Made by a program: the position numbers and the translations under genes. DNA of 64,000 bases, taken from contig NZ_FQYM01000013.1 of NCBI RefSeq assembly GCF_900141705.1, positions 1 through 64,000 on the forward strand, given 5' to 3'. Below the pieces are notes generated by a model. It was not told where the DNA came from and searched no databases. It saw only the letters and a program-made list of their open reading frames with translations. How positions within the stretch are numbered: position 1 is the stretch's first letter; each line of letters opens with the position of its first letter. Below are positions 16,019 to 23,608 of this stretch, piece by piece. Source of the stretch: Fibrobacter sp. UWP2. Its GTDB lineage: Bacteria > Fibrobacterota > Fibrobacteria > Fibrobacterales > Fibrobacteraceae.

Positions 16019-17776
16019 ATGCCTCCAAAATACAATCACAGGCAGGGCTGTTTTCAGCCGGCCGTAGCGGCAGTGACGCTTGCCGTTCTCTTGGTTGTTG
16101 CCGCACGGAGTTTTGCGGCGACGTTCGACTTTGTGGATGTGCCCATTAGCGAGGTGGCGCGTTCGCTTTCACTTGCCTACGACACACCGATTTTGGTGGA
16201 CCAGGGTGTCGATGCGCGGGTCTCTTTCCATTTGGAGGGCGTGAGCGTGCTCGAGGGGCTCACGGCGCTTTGCGAGTCGCAGGGGCTCCAGTTGGTGCAG
16301 GTGGGGAAGGTGTTCCACATCAAGCGCGCCGAGGACCGCGGCGAGAACTTTTTTGCGGTGGACGATTCGCTGGTGACGGTCTCGGTACGCAACAAGGACG
16401 TGCTGGAGTTTGTGCGGGAGTACGGCGCCAACACGGGACTCAACATTTTGCCCTCGGCGGGCGTTTCGGGGCGCATTTCGGGCGACTTGCGCAACTTGCC
16501 TGCGGAGCAGGCGTTTCGCGGGCTCATGGAATCGCAGGGGTTCCGCGTGTGGAAGGAGTCGGGGGTGCTTCGCGTTGACCTAAAGCGGGGTGAGGCTTCA
16601 AGTGGGGGGCCAGACCAGAATATCGACCTGGTAAATGATACCGGTCTTTTCACGGTGAATCTGGAGGGGGTGCCGCTCTCTGATGTTCTACAGGAGCTTT
16701 CGCTTGCTGCGGGCCTCAACTTGGCGGTGTACGGGGACTTGCACGAGCAGGTGCGCCTGCATTTTAGCGGCGTCCCCCTGCAAACGCTTTTGCAGGCGCT
16801 GTTCCAGGGCAGCAAATATGCCTATGTGCTAGATTCTGTTAGCTTGTACGTAGCGGAACGCGGCGCCAAGAACGCCTTGTCGGCCACGAGGCTTTACCCG
16901 CTAAGGCACGTGCATTCCGAGAAGGCGTTGCAGCAGCTCGCCAAGTTCCTCCCCAGTGGGAATTTTGTCGCCTCCGAGGTCAAGGAGCAGAACGCTTTAT
17001 TGCTGGGCGGTTCTGTGGCGGAGATCGTGGCGGCGGAATCGCTTTTGACGCAGGTCGACGTGCCCGCCATGCAGGTCACGCTCTCGTGCATCCTGGTGGA
17101 ATTCAAACGCGGGAAGACCTTTGAAATAGGGCTCCACAGCGGGGCTGCCCGCAAAACGGGGGAGAATGACTTGGGTGTGCGCGGTTTCTACGATTTTTTG
17201 GGGAAAGATGTTTCCAGGTCGGGAGCCTTTGGCAAAATCGGGATTTTGCCTGACCGTTTCGAGATGGAACTCGCGAGTCTCGAGGAGAACAACAGCGCCG
17301 AGGTCCTTGCGCGCCCCAAGCTGACCACGCTCAACGGCAACAAGGCGGAGCTGAACGTCACGAACACGGTCTATTACCTGGTAAGCCAGGTGAGTGCCGA
17401 CGGTTACCCCATTACCGACTACCGCAGCTTTAATGACGGCATTTCGTTAGAGCTCACGCCCTCGGTGACTTGGGAGGGGAGCATCACGCTGGAGGTGGCG
17501 CCCGAGATCAAGACGGCGGGTAGGAGCAGCGGCGATGGCCCCCGTGACATCAGCACGCGGAACCTCAAGACGACGGTGGTCCTCAAGAGCGGGGAAACCC
17601 TTTGCCTGGGCGGTCTCCGGCGTAAAAGCAAGTCGCAGGTGCGGAGTGCGGTGCCGTTTCTCGGGAGCATTCCCGTGCTCGGCAGGCTGTTCAGCTACAC
17701 GAGCGAACAGGAGGAAGAAAGCGAACTTGCCATATTCATTACTCCGGAGGTGAATTTTGACGTTCCTGCGAGGTAG
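16019..17776 (+). CDS. Secretin, type II secretion/type IV pilus family
   Basis: A 585-residue outer-membrane secretin forming the exit channel for a pseudopilus or pilus machine. After a signal segment (VAAVTLAVLLVVAARSFAAT) come STN/N1-like modules (FDFVDVPISEVARSLSLAYD and a second FTVNLEGVPLSDVLQELSLA), then the secretin domain with VLARPKLTTLNGNKAELNV and the late PFLGSIPVLGRLFSY...ELAIFITPEV. Start ATG 16019 is preferred over TTG 15962. The next gene overlaps its end by 20 bases. It is closer to GspD/PilQ than to type III secretins, but which system it serves is not certain. Confidence 0.88.
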   Translation: MPPKYNHRQGCFQPAVAAVTLAVLLVVAARSFAATFDFVDVPISEVARSLSLAYDTPILVDQGVDARVSFHLEGVSVLEGLTALCESQGLQLVQVGKVFHIKRAEDRGENFFAVDDSLVTVSVRNKDVLEFVREYGANTGLNILPSAGVSGRISGDLRNLPAEQAFRGLMESQGFRVWKESGVLRVDLKRGEASSGGPDQNIDLVNDTGLFTVNLEGVPLSDVLQELSLAAGLNLAVYGDLHEQVRLHFSGVPLQTLLQALFQGSKYAYVLDSVSLYVAERGAKNALSATRLYPLRHVHSEKALQQLAKFLPSGNFVASEVKEQNALLLGGSVAEIVAAESLLTQVDVPAMQVTLSCILVEFKRGKTFEIGLHSGAARKTGENDLGVRGFYDFLGKDVSRSGAFGKIGILPDRFEMELASLEENNSAEVLARPKLTTLNGNKAELNVTNTVYYLVSQVSADGYPITDYRSFNDGISLELTPSVTWEGSITLEVAPEIKTAGRSSGDGPRDISTRNLKTTVVLKSGETLCLGGLRRKSKSQVRSAVPFLGSIPVLGRLFSYTSEQEEESELAIFITPEVNFDVPAR

Positions 17777-18806
17777 GGTGTGCGCAGCTGAGGTACGCCT
17801 GTTCACATGGGAGGTGGTGACCGGTTTTGATCAGGAGCCTGCAGGTGGGCGACTTTTGCAGCTGTTTGGCGAGGAATTCCCTGAGGCGGCCAAGGCGTTC
17901 CAACCACGGTTCTGGAAAATGATCTCGTTCAATGCGGCCGACGGGCGGCTGCACCGCTATTTGGTAGCGCTCCCCGCCAAAGCGCCCTCTGGTGGCGCCT
18001 TGCCGCCGGTCCGTAAATGCGGGCGTCGCGTGCTGCCGCAGTCCATAGGCGTGTATGGCGAAGGCGACCGCCTGGTACGCGAAACGGAGTGCGGAGGGAA
18101 TCTCCGCCTTGCTGCAGTCTGGAAAGGCGCCTTGTATGTCCTGGTTTTCATGGAGGGCAGGCTCTGCCACTGGTCTGAGGAACCCGGCTACGACGGCGAA
18201 TGTGCTACCGCGCTTGTGCGCGAGCGGCTGGAACGCTTTGATGAATTCCTCAAGACCGATGCCCTGTTCTCGCGAGCCGAAAATTATGCGAAGGCTGTTT
18301 GCCTGCAGGGGGACCTCGACAAGGATTGGGAGGCTCTGTTTAAGGTCGCCGCGCAGGATCCGTTTTGGAGGCGTGCGGATTTGGCGGAGCCGGACGGGAC
18401 GGTCCGCCGATCTCGGCATTGGCGCTTTGCCGTGAGCCTTGCGACGGCATTGCCGTTTGCGCTTCTTTTTTTTGACTTTGGACAAAACGAGAGTGCGTCG
18501 CTCTTGTTCGAGCCCGCTCCACCCGAGTTGAGTACGCCTGTGGTTGAAAAGAATCACGAGCCGCATGCGCCGCGGGAGCCTGCCATAGTGCAGCCCGTTT
18601 TAAACGTGAAAAACTGTGAAACGCCTTGGTTCCAAGTGCGTGGCGTTGTGGGCGGCAAACTCTTTTTGGCGCAGCTTGGCGGCGGGGAATCCCGCACGCT
18701 AAAACTACACGATACTCTACAAGACTATGTTGTCGAACGCATTGACCGGGACCGCGTTGTATTGCGTTGCGGAGACAAGACTCTTGAAAAGGAGAGCGGA
18801 CGTTGA
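17757..18806 (+). CDS. Single-pass assembly protein with GspL-like N-part and GspC/PilP-like C-part
   Basis: Unnamed 349-residue protein. Residues 1-215 have no signal peptide and appear cytoplasmic; 222-241 form one membrane segment (FAVSLATALPFALLFF); a Pro-rich linker follows; the last ~65 residues (WFQVRGVVGGKLFLAQL, then RTLKLHDTLQDYVVERI) resemble the periplasmic homology region of GspC/PilP, which docks onto secretins. This layout would join a GspL/PilM-like cytoplasmic part to a secretin-docking part in one chain. Start TTG 17757 has GGAGG six bases upstream and overlaps the secretin gene, implying coupling. The N-terminal assignment is weak. Confidence 0.55.
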   Translation: MTFLRGRVCAAEVRLFTWEVVTGFDQEPAGGRLLQLFGEEFPEAAKAFQPRFWKMISFNAADGRLHRYLVALPAKAPSGGALPPVRKCGRRVLPQSIGVYGEGDRLVRETECGGNLRLAAVWKGALYVLVFMEGRLCHWSEEPGYDGECATALVRERLERFDEFLKTDALFSRAENYAKAVCLQGDLDKDWEALFKVAAQDPFWRRADLAEPDGTVRRSRHWRFAVSLATALPFALLFFDFGQNESASLLFEPAPPELSTPVVEKNHEPHAPREPAIVQPVLNVKNCETPWFQVRGVVGGKLFLAQLGGGESRTLKLHDTLQDYVVERIDRDRVVLRCGDKTLEKESGR

Positions 18807-19741
18807 ACAAGTCGGGATACATTTTGGCGATGTTGATGGGCATTTTGCTTGTGCTTGCTTTGATGCTCTCGGCGTTCCTCCACACGGTGGGTGGTTTGCG
18901 GCGGTACGTGTCGCGAGTGGGCGCGGAGGTGCAAGCTGTTTACAATGCCGAGTCGGCTATTTTGCTTAGGCTGTGGCGTTTACCCGGCGAAGCGTTCAAA
19001 GACTTGCCCCCGGTAAGCGTCGCACCTATGGGGCCTTACGAGGAGTTTTGCACCCCGGTGGTCCTGAGGCAACCCGGAGTTCGCGTGTCTCAAAAATATT
19101 ATTGTGCGAGCGTTGTTTCCCGCTACCAAAAACTCCACTACAGTGCGTTCCACAACGGGATCCAAGCGGAACGCGAAACACTGAAAAAACGCATTCTCGG
19201 TTCTTCGCGCCTCAAAAGGTTCTCTGGGAGCAAACGCTTTTTTTCTCCGCCGTCCGAAGATTACATACAAATTATTGACGGCGATTTGCGTTTGGATTTT
19301 GACGACCACTTGGCTTCGGCGAATTTTTATGTGACGGGCGATGCCACGGTTATGGGTGCGGCTGTTTTTGATACGCTCCGCCTGTACGCGCTCGGGAACG
19401 TGTTTATGCGGGGGCAGGTGCAGGCGCGGTTCCTGGAAGTGGTTGCGGGGGAGCGCATCGAGGTCTCGAACCATGTGCGGTTTCGTGGGCTTTTGACGGC
19501 TCAGCGCGAGGTCGTTCTAGAGGACCATGCGACTGGCGATTTCCCTAGCGCGACGATTGCCCTGGGGCAAAACGAGCCTCGGGTCGCCCTGTTGCAAAAG
19601 GCCCGCTTTGCGGGGCTTCTTGCCGCCCCGGCAGGCACGCTCGAACTGGACTCTACGGCTAGGCACGATAGCGTCCAAAGCATTATGCCCGTGTTTTACG
19701 GAGGGGAACGTTTTGTTTTCGAGAGGGTGGTACGTCAATGA
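18803..19741 (+). CDS. GspK/PilX-like minor pseudopilin, probable
   Basis: A 312-residue protein opening NKSGYILAMLMGILLVLALM, a type III-like prepilin hydrophobic helix that lacks Glu5, as in GspK; VQAVYNAESAILLRLW resembles the PilX/GspK region after the helix. The second half (about 150-300) contains short repeating strands reminiscent of a beta-helix (FYVTGDATVMGAAVFDTLRL). Start is TTG 18803 with AAGGAGAG upstream, overlapping the previous gene. Context in the secretin operon supports a pseudopilus role; direct family evidence is modest. Confidence 0.5.
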   Translation: MNKSGYILAMLMGILLVLALMLSAFLHTVGGLRRYVSRVGAEVQAVYNAESAILLRLWRLPGEAFKDLPPVSVAPMGPYEEFCTPVVLRQPGVRVSQKYYCASVVSRYQKLHYSAFHNGIQAERETLKKRILGSSRLKRFSGSKRFFSPPSEDYIQIIDGDLRLDFDDHLASANFYVTGDATVMGAAVFDTLRLYALGNVFMRGQVQARFLEVVAGERIEVSNHVRFRGLLTAQREVVLEDHATGDFPSATIALGQNEPRVALLQKARFAGLLAAPAGTLELDSTARHDSVQSIMPVFYGGERFVFERVVRQ

Positions 19742-20046
19742 AAGAATGCTATGGCAAAAGTCGGGGCTTCACCCTGCCCGAGGTCTGCGTTGCGCTCGCA
19801 GTGTTTGCCTTTGGGGCTCTTGCCCTCGGTCGCGGATTCGACGCGGTTTTGCGAGTGCGGTCCGTGGAACGCTCCCGTGCGCAGAGCCTTATCGAGGCCG
19901 TGGCGCAGATGGAGGCGCTAATCGAGAATCCGCCTGCGTGTACCGACAGCCTTGCGAGCGGTGGCGCGACTCCAGTTCGCGGCGTTTTTCGCGCCATTAC
20001 CGGTCAAAATGGCGTTCGGCTCCAGAGGCTTGTCAAATGCCGGTGA
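19738..20046 (+). CDS. GspI/PilV-like pseudopilin
   Basis: A 102-residue prepilin-type protein with the peptidase site GFTLPEVCVALAVFAFGALA (Glu5 present; Pro at position 4 after cleavage). The helix is followed by a short globular part containing two Cys. It overlaps its upstream neighbour by ATGA and its downstream neighbour by 10 bases, so the pseudopilins are translated in series. Similar in length to GspI. Confidence 0.7.
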   Translation: MKECYGKSRGFTLPEVCVALAVFAFGALALGRGFDAVLRVRSVERSRAQSLIEAVAQMEALIENPPACTDSLASGGATPVRGVFRAITGQNGVRLQRLVKCR

Positions 20047-20267
20047 ATAGCAGGCGCAATGGCTTTACGCTGGTCGAGCTTGCCGTCGCCATCGCCTGTG
20101 CCGCCATCCTCACGACGGTGGCGTGGAACTTCTTTTCGCTGTACTATCGGGGTTCCCTCCAAATGGCTGCGGACTACCAGCGGGAGTCGGGCGAGCTCCT
20201 GATGCAGCTCCGTGAGAGCACAAAAAACGCCCGCGGTTTAGGCGGGCGTCCGGAAATTCGATTTTAG
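20037..20267 (+). CDS. Very short GspJ/GspH-like pseudopilin
   Basis: A 76-residue protein with a clear prepilin signature, NGFTLVELAVAIACAAILTT, and the amphipathic continuation FFSLYYRGSLQMAADYQRES. GspJ and GspH proteins are about 150-200 residues, so the globular domain is missing. The last ~13 codons overlap the terminator hairpin of the convergent glycosyltransferase gene (20221-20249). The gene may be truncated by rearrangement, or be a minimal pilin. Confidence 0.55.
   Translation: MPVNSRRNGFTLVELAVAIACAAILTTVAWNFFSLYYRGSLQMAADYQRESGELLMQLRESTKNARGLGGRPEIRF
20221..20249 (-). terminator. Terminator of the GT2 glycosyltransferase, inside the opposing pseudopilin gene
   Basis: On the minus strand ACGCCCGC (20249-20242) pairs exactly with GCGGGCGT (20234-20227), followed by a T-run at 20226-20222. 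The hairpin is in the 3' end of the plus-strand pseudopilin gene. Confidence 0.75.
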
Positions 20268-20273
20268 CCGGTT

Positions 20274-21836
20274 CTACTTGGCGTTGTAGGCGTCTTGCGG
20301 CTCGACGTTGTCGTTGTTCTTGCGGGCCTTGTGCACCTCGATAATGTTGCCGATGTAGTGCATAAAGCTCAAAACGCCTACAGAGAGGAAACCCACCGAA
20401 TAGAGGGCGAGGAACGGTCCAATGATGAACTTCTGCGCACCAATGTATTCGAGCAAACCGAAAATGCAGTAGACGCCGACGAGGAGTTCGGTCAGGGCCA
20501 TCCACGGGAACTTTTGGGCATAGTGGCTCTTGGCCTTCTTTTTGCTGCCGCCGCTTTTGGGGGTGCGGACGAAGCTGCCCTTGCGGCCTGTCACGGCGCT
20601 AAACACAGCTCTGGAGTTGCTGACGGCGATGCCCACGCCCAGGGCCATCAAAATGGGGAGGGAGAGGAGGCGAATCTTCCAGCCAGTGTAGCCGGAGCAG
20701 CGCTGGGCGACAAAGTAAAGTACGGAGGGGGCGACTGCGGCGAGGAGGATAAAGCTAAAGCCGACCGTGTAAACCCAGGTGGGCAGGTGGGCCACCGGTT
20801 CAAAGAACGCGAGCAGCGGCCAAGCGCAGAGGGCGGTAAAGAGCATGCAGGGGTGAATCGAATAGTGCGTCGTATGGAGGATAGCGCCAATCTTCACGCG
20901 GAGCGGTTCCTTGGAGCGGAGCACGCGCGGCAAAATCTTGATGGCGGTTTGGATGGAGCCCTTGGCCCAGCGGAACTGCTGTGCCTTGAACGCGTTGATG
21001 TCGTTGGGGAGTTCGGCCGGCACAATCACGTCGAACACGAACTTCATGCGCCAACCGGCGAGCTGGCTTCTGTAAGAAAGGTCCATGTCTTCGGTCAGGG
21101 TGTCGCCTTCCCAGCCGCCACCGCCGTAAATGGCCTGCTTGCGCCAAACGCCGGCGGTACCGTTGAAGTTCATAAAGAGCTTGCCCCAACTGCGGGCGGA
21201 CTGCTCGATCACAAAGTGACCGTCAATGCCAATGGACTGGGCGAGCGTAAGACCGGATTCGGTGCGGTTCAAGTGGCCCCAGCGGCCCTGGACCAAACCA
21301 ATCTTTTCGTCCATCACCAGGTAGGGGATGGTCTTGAGGAGGAAGTCCTTCTCCGGCACGAAGTCCGCATCGAAAATCGCGAGGAATTCGCCTTTGGCGA
21401 CTTCCATGGCCTCGGCGAGGGCGCCGGCCTTGTAGTCCTTGCGGTTGGTGCGGTGGATGAGTTTGATGTCGTAGCCCTTGGCGGCGAGTTCCTCGACCTT
21501 CTTTTTGGCGACTTCGTAGCATTCGTCGGTGGAGTCGTCCAGAACCTGGATCTCGTGCTTGTCCTTGGGGTAATCGATGGCGCACACGGCCTCGAGGAGG
21601 CGTTCTACACAGTTAGCTTCGTTAAATACGGGGAGCTGGGTGGTGACCTGCGGGAGGTCGTTCATGGAATGTTCGCGGTAGTACTTGAGGATTGCTTTGC
21701 GGTCAGCCAAACGGGTACGGCGGCTGTTCTTCAAGAAAAGATAAATGCTGTAGTAGCAACTAAACCCATAAATCACCAGACCCACACCGGCGATAACATA
21801 GACTACGAACATCGCGTAGAGAAGTATAGTACTCAT
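20274..21836 (-). CDS. Membrane-bound GT2 glycosyltransferase, cellulose synthase-like
   Basis: A 520-residue processive-type glycosyltransferase. An N-terminal membrane helix (LLYAMFVVYVIAGVGLVIYG) precedes the GT-A domain with LPVFNEANCVERLLEAV, VLDDSTDE, IFDADFVPEKDF, EDMDLSYR and QQFRWAKGS, that is the D, DxD, (T/E)ED and Q(Q/R)xRW motifs; four to five membrane helices follow. The pattern resembles CslA-like glucomannan synthases and bacterial GT2 polymerases that assemble and extrude beta-glycans. No accessory genes (BcsB, PilZ) are adjacent. Product polymer unknown. Confidence 0.85.
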   Translation of the reverse strand: MSTILLYAMFVVYVIAGVGLVIYGFSCYYSIYLFLKNSRRTRLADRKAILKYYREHSMNDLPQVTTQLPVFNEANCVERLLEAVCAIDYPKDKHEIQVLDDSTDECYEVAKKKVEELAAKGYDIKLIHRTNRKDYKAGALAEAMEVAKGEFLAIFDADFVPEKDFLLKTIPYLVMDEKIGLVQGRWGHLNRTESGLTLAQSIGIDGHFVIEQSARSWGKLFMNFNGTAGVWRKQAIYGGGGWEGDTLTEDMDLSYRSQLAGWRMKFVFDVIVPAELPNDINAFKAQQFRWAKGSIQTAIKILPRVLRSKEPLRVKIGAILHTTHYSIHPCMLFTALCAWPLLAFFEPVAHLPTWVYTVGFSFILLAAVAPSVLYFVAQRCSGYTGWKIRLLSLPILMALGVGIAVSNSRAVFSAVTGRKGSFVRTPKSGGSKKKAKSHYAQKFPWMALTELLVGVYCIFGLLEYIGAQKFIIGPFLALYSVGFLSVGVLSFMHYIGNIIEVHKARKNNDNVEPQDAYNAK

Positions 21837-22025
21837 CCTTTAAAAAACCTTTGCATATTTGAATGCTTGGCGCCAAATATAGAAAGCATTTAAGAAGTTT
21901 GCTACATTGTTCGGGTAAATTTTATGCGAAAATACAAAAATGGTAGGTTTTTTTTAAAAAAAATTAGTTTTTTTACGGATGTTTTTTTGTAAATCTTCGT
22001 GAAAAAAGGACTACGGCAAAAAATT

Positions 22026-22562
22026 ATGGCAGAATGGGAAAATTTGAAGGATTCGACCATCGGTCGCTGGATTGCCGCGAACGGTTTGGCCCCCAATTTT
22101 GCGGAGGCGCTCAAAACGCTGGTCTCGTATGCCTGTGCGGAGTGGTTCCGCCGCTGTACGGGGGCGGTTTTGGCCCCTGGCGAGGCGCTTTCGAGGGTGC
22201 TTTTGGCGCGTTTGCCGGGCATTTCGCTTGCTTCGTGGCTCGAATCTCCGGTCGAACATAGCCTGGAAATAGCCGATTTTTGCGAAAAAACGAAGGTTTC
22301 GGCACTACCTGACGCCCTCCAGTGCGAATTACCCACATTTTTGGACCTGCGGGGGGTCGAGTGCCCCCGTAATGCGGCGCGCAGCCGCTTGGTGATGGCA
22401 GGCTACCCCGAGGGGAAGACCCTGGAAATATGGCTCGACGACGGGAGCCCTATCGAAAATGTACCCGGGGCGCTGGTCGCCGACGGCCACAAGGTGGTTT
22501 TTCGCCAAAAAACAGGCGATTATTGGGTCTTGAAAGTAGTCAAACAAGTCAAGAAAGAGTAG
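22026..22562 (+). CDS. Protein with C-terminal TusA/SirA-like domain
   Basis: About 178 residues. The last ~75 (LDLRGVECPRNAARSRLVMA...VFRQKTGDYWVLKVVK) match the TusA/SirA fold, with the conserved Cys-Pro that carries sulfur as a persulfide. The first ~100 residues have several Cys and were not recognised. The ATG at 22026 (MAEWENLKD) is chosen over GTG 21999, though the nearest SD-like AAAGGA is a little far. It is followed after 9 bases by the SGNH-like gene, and by a zinc-ribbon gene, possibly a small operon. Confidence 0.65.
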   Translation: MAEWENLKDSTIGRWIAANGLAPNFAEALKTLVSYACAEWFRRCTGAVLAPGEALSRVLLARLPGISLASWLESPVEHSLEIADFCEKTKVSALPDALQCELPTFLDLRGVECPRNAARSRLVMAGYPEGKTLEIWLDDGSPIENVPGALVADGHKVVFRQKTGDYWVLKVVKQVKKE

Positions 22563-22571
22563 ATTTCTAGT

Positions 22572-23156
22572 GTGGAAAACAGAATACTAATCATAGGTGA
22601 TGAACTTTTTGGTGAACAGGGCGAGGCGGCCTCCCGCTGCGTGGAGATGCTCCTGTGCCGCAGGCCGAATCGTCCTATGCAGTTTTCTGTGAACGCCCCC
22701 GCACTCCCCACCATTTCGCAGTTTGTCGCCAGGGCGTCTTCCGACATCATTGGCAAGCAGGCGGGCCGCATTGTGCTTGGCCTTGGGCTTGGCGAGATGA
22801 AGCGCGAGAGGGGGGACGCCGAGAAGGTTGCCGCGACCTATGGTAGCCTGGCCGACGAAATCATTAAAAAGACGCAGTCCTATGTGCATTTTGTGACGAT
22901 CCCGCAAGGGCTTTTGCCCGAGATTCCGGATCAGGTCGATAAGCTGAACGAGAGCATTCGTGGCTTTGTATCCAAGGACCCGACGAGGGTGCAAATCATT
23001 GAATTTGCCGAACATGCCGAAAAATTCAAGGAAATGCAGGCCGAACGAGGCAAGTTTGCCCGCAGTCTCTATTCTGAGGACGCAAAACCCACCTCTTTGT
23101 GCCTTACCCTGCTCTCGTTGTACTTGCAAGATTGTATATTAGAAGCGATAAAATAA
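22572..23156 (+). CDS. Degenerate SGNH-hydrolase-like protein
   Basis: Not confidently recognised. The 194-residue protein has the block order of SGNH hydrolases: RILIIGDEL at the N-terminus (the nucleophile position of GDS is Glu), RIVLGLGLGEM in the middle (where GxND is expected) and DAKPTSLCLTLLS near the end (where DxxH is expected). If the resemblance is real, the catalytic Ser and His are both missing. It starts with GTG; a TAGATT hexamer lies six bases upstream, inside the end of the preceding gene. Confidence 0.4.
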   Translation: MENRILIIGDELFGEQGEAASRCVEMLLCRRPNRPMQFSVNAPALPTISQFVARASSDIIGKQAGRIVLGLGLGEMKRERGDAEKVAATYGSLADEIIKKTQSYVHFVTIPQGLLPEIPDQVDKLNESIRGFVSKDPTRVQIIEFAEHAEKFKEMQAERGKFARSLYSEDAKPTSLCLTLLSLYLQDCILEAIK

Positions 23157-23170
23157 ATTAGGAGTAAACT

Positions 23171-23506
23171 ATGAGCTTGTTTGACGATCACTTTGCCTCA
23201 AAGAATGCAGCCAGTGCACGTGCCTGGGCTATGGACGACGAAAAGAAGAAAAAGGAAAGGTCTCATGAGCCTGCCGCCCCCAAGATGGGTATTTGCGACA
23301 AATGCCACAAGGAGGCCCTGGTCCGCTCTTACCGTACCCGTCAAACCGACGTGGGTAACGGCGCCGCGAGCTTCGGTACGGTCATCAAACACTTTTGCGA
23401 GGAATGCGCCCCCAAGTCCCGCCGCGAGCGTGACGCCGAGGTCCCGCAGCTCGACAAAAAGCAAGTGAGGAACCTGATGCGCTCTGCCAAGAAGGGACTT
23501 TTATAA
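23171..23506 (+). CDS. Small zinc-ribbon protein
   Basis: A 111-residue hydrophilic protein with two CxxC pairs: GICDKCHKEA and HFCEECAPKS, about 35 residues apart, consistent with one zinc ribbon. Basic N- and C-terminal tails (DEKKKKERSH, LMRSAKKGLL) could bind nucleic acid. AGGAGT ribosome binding site present. Function unknown. Confidence 0.6.
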   Translation: MSLFDDHFASKNAASARAWAMDDEKKKKERSHEPAAPKMGICDKCHKEALVRSYRTRQTDVGNGAASFGTVIKHFCEECAPKSRRERDAEVPQLDKKQVRNLMRSAKKGLL

Positions 23507-23608
23507 GTGGTTAGAGCTTAGACGTCATCCTCCATAATTTTTTTCTATCCCCCTTAACAGGGAATGTAAATTTTCCTAAATTTGGCGCGCCCTTATCAGG
23601 AGTGCCTA

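Noticed and set aside
19527-20267. 246-codon frame read as one protein
   Set aside because: Only the last 76 codons carry a prepilin signature; the upstream part is out-of-frame sequence of the two preceding pseudopilin genes. The real start is ATG 20037.
20295-21893. 532-codon plus-strand frame
   Set aside because: Antisense to the GT2 glycosyltransferase with all catalytic motifs in the other strand.
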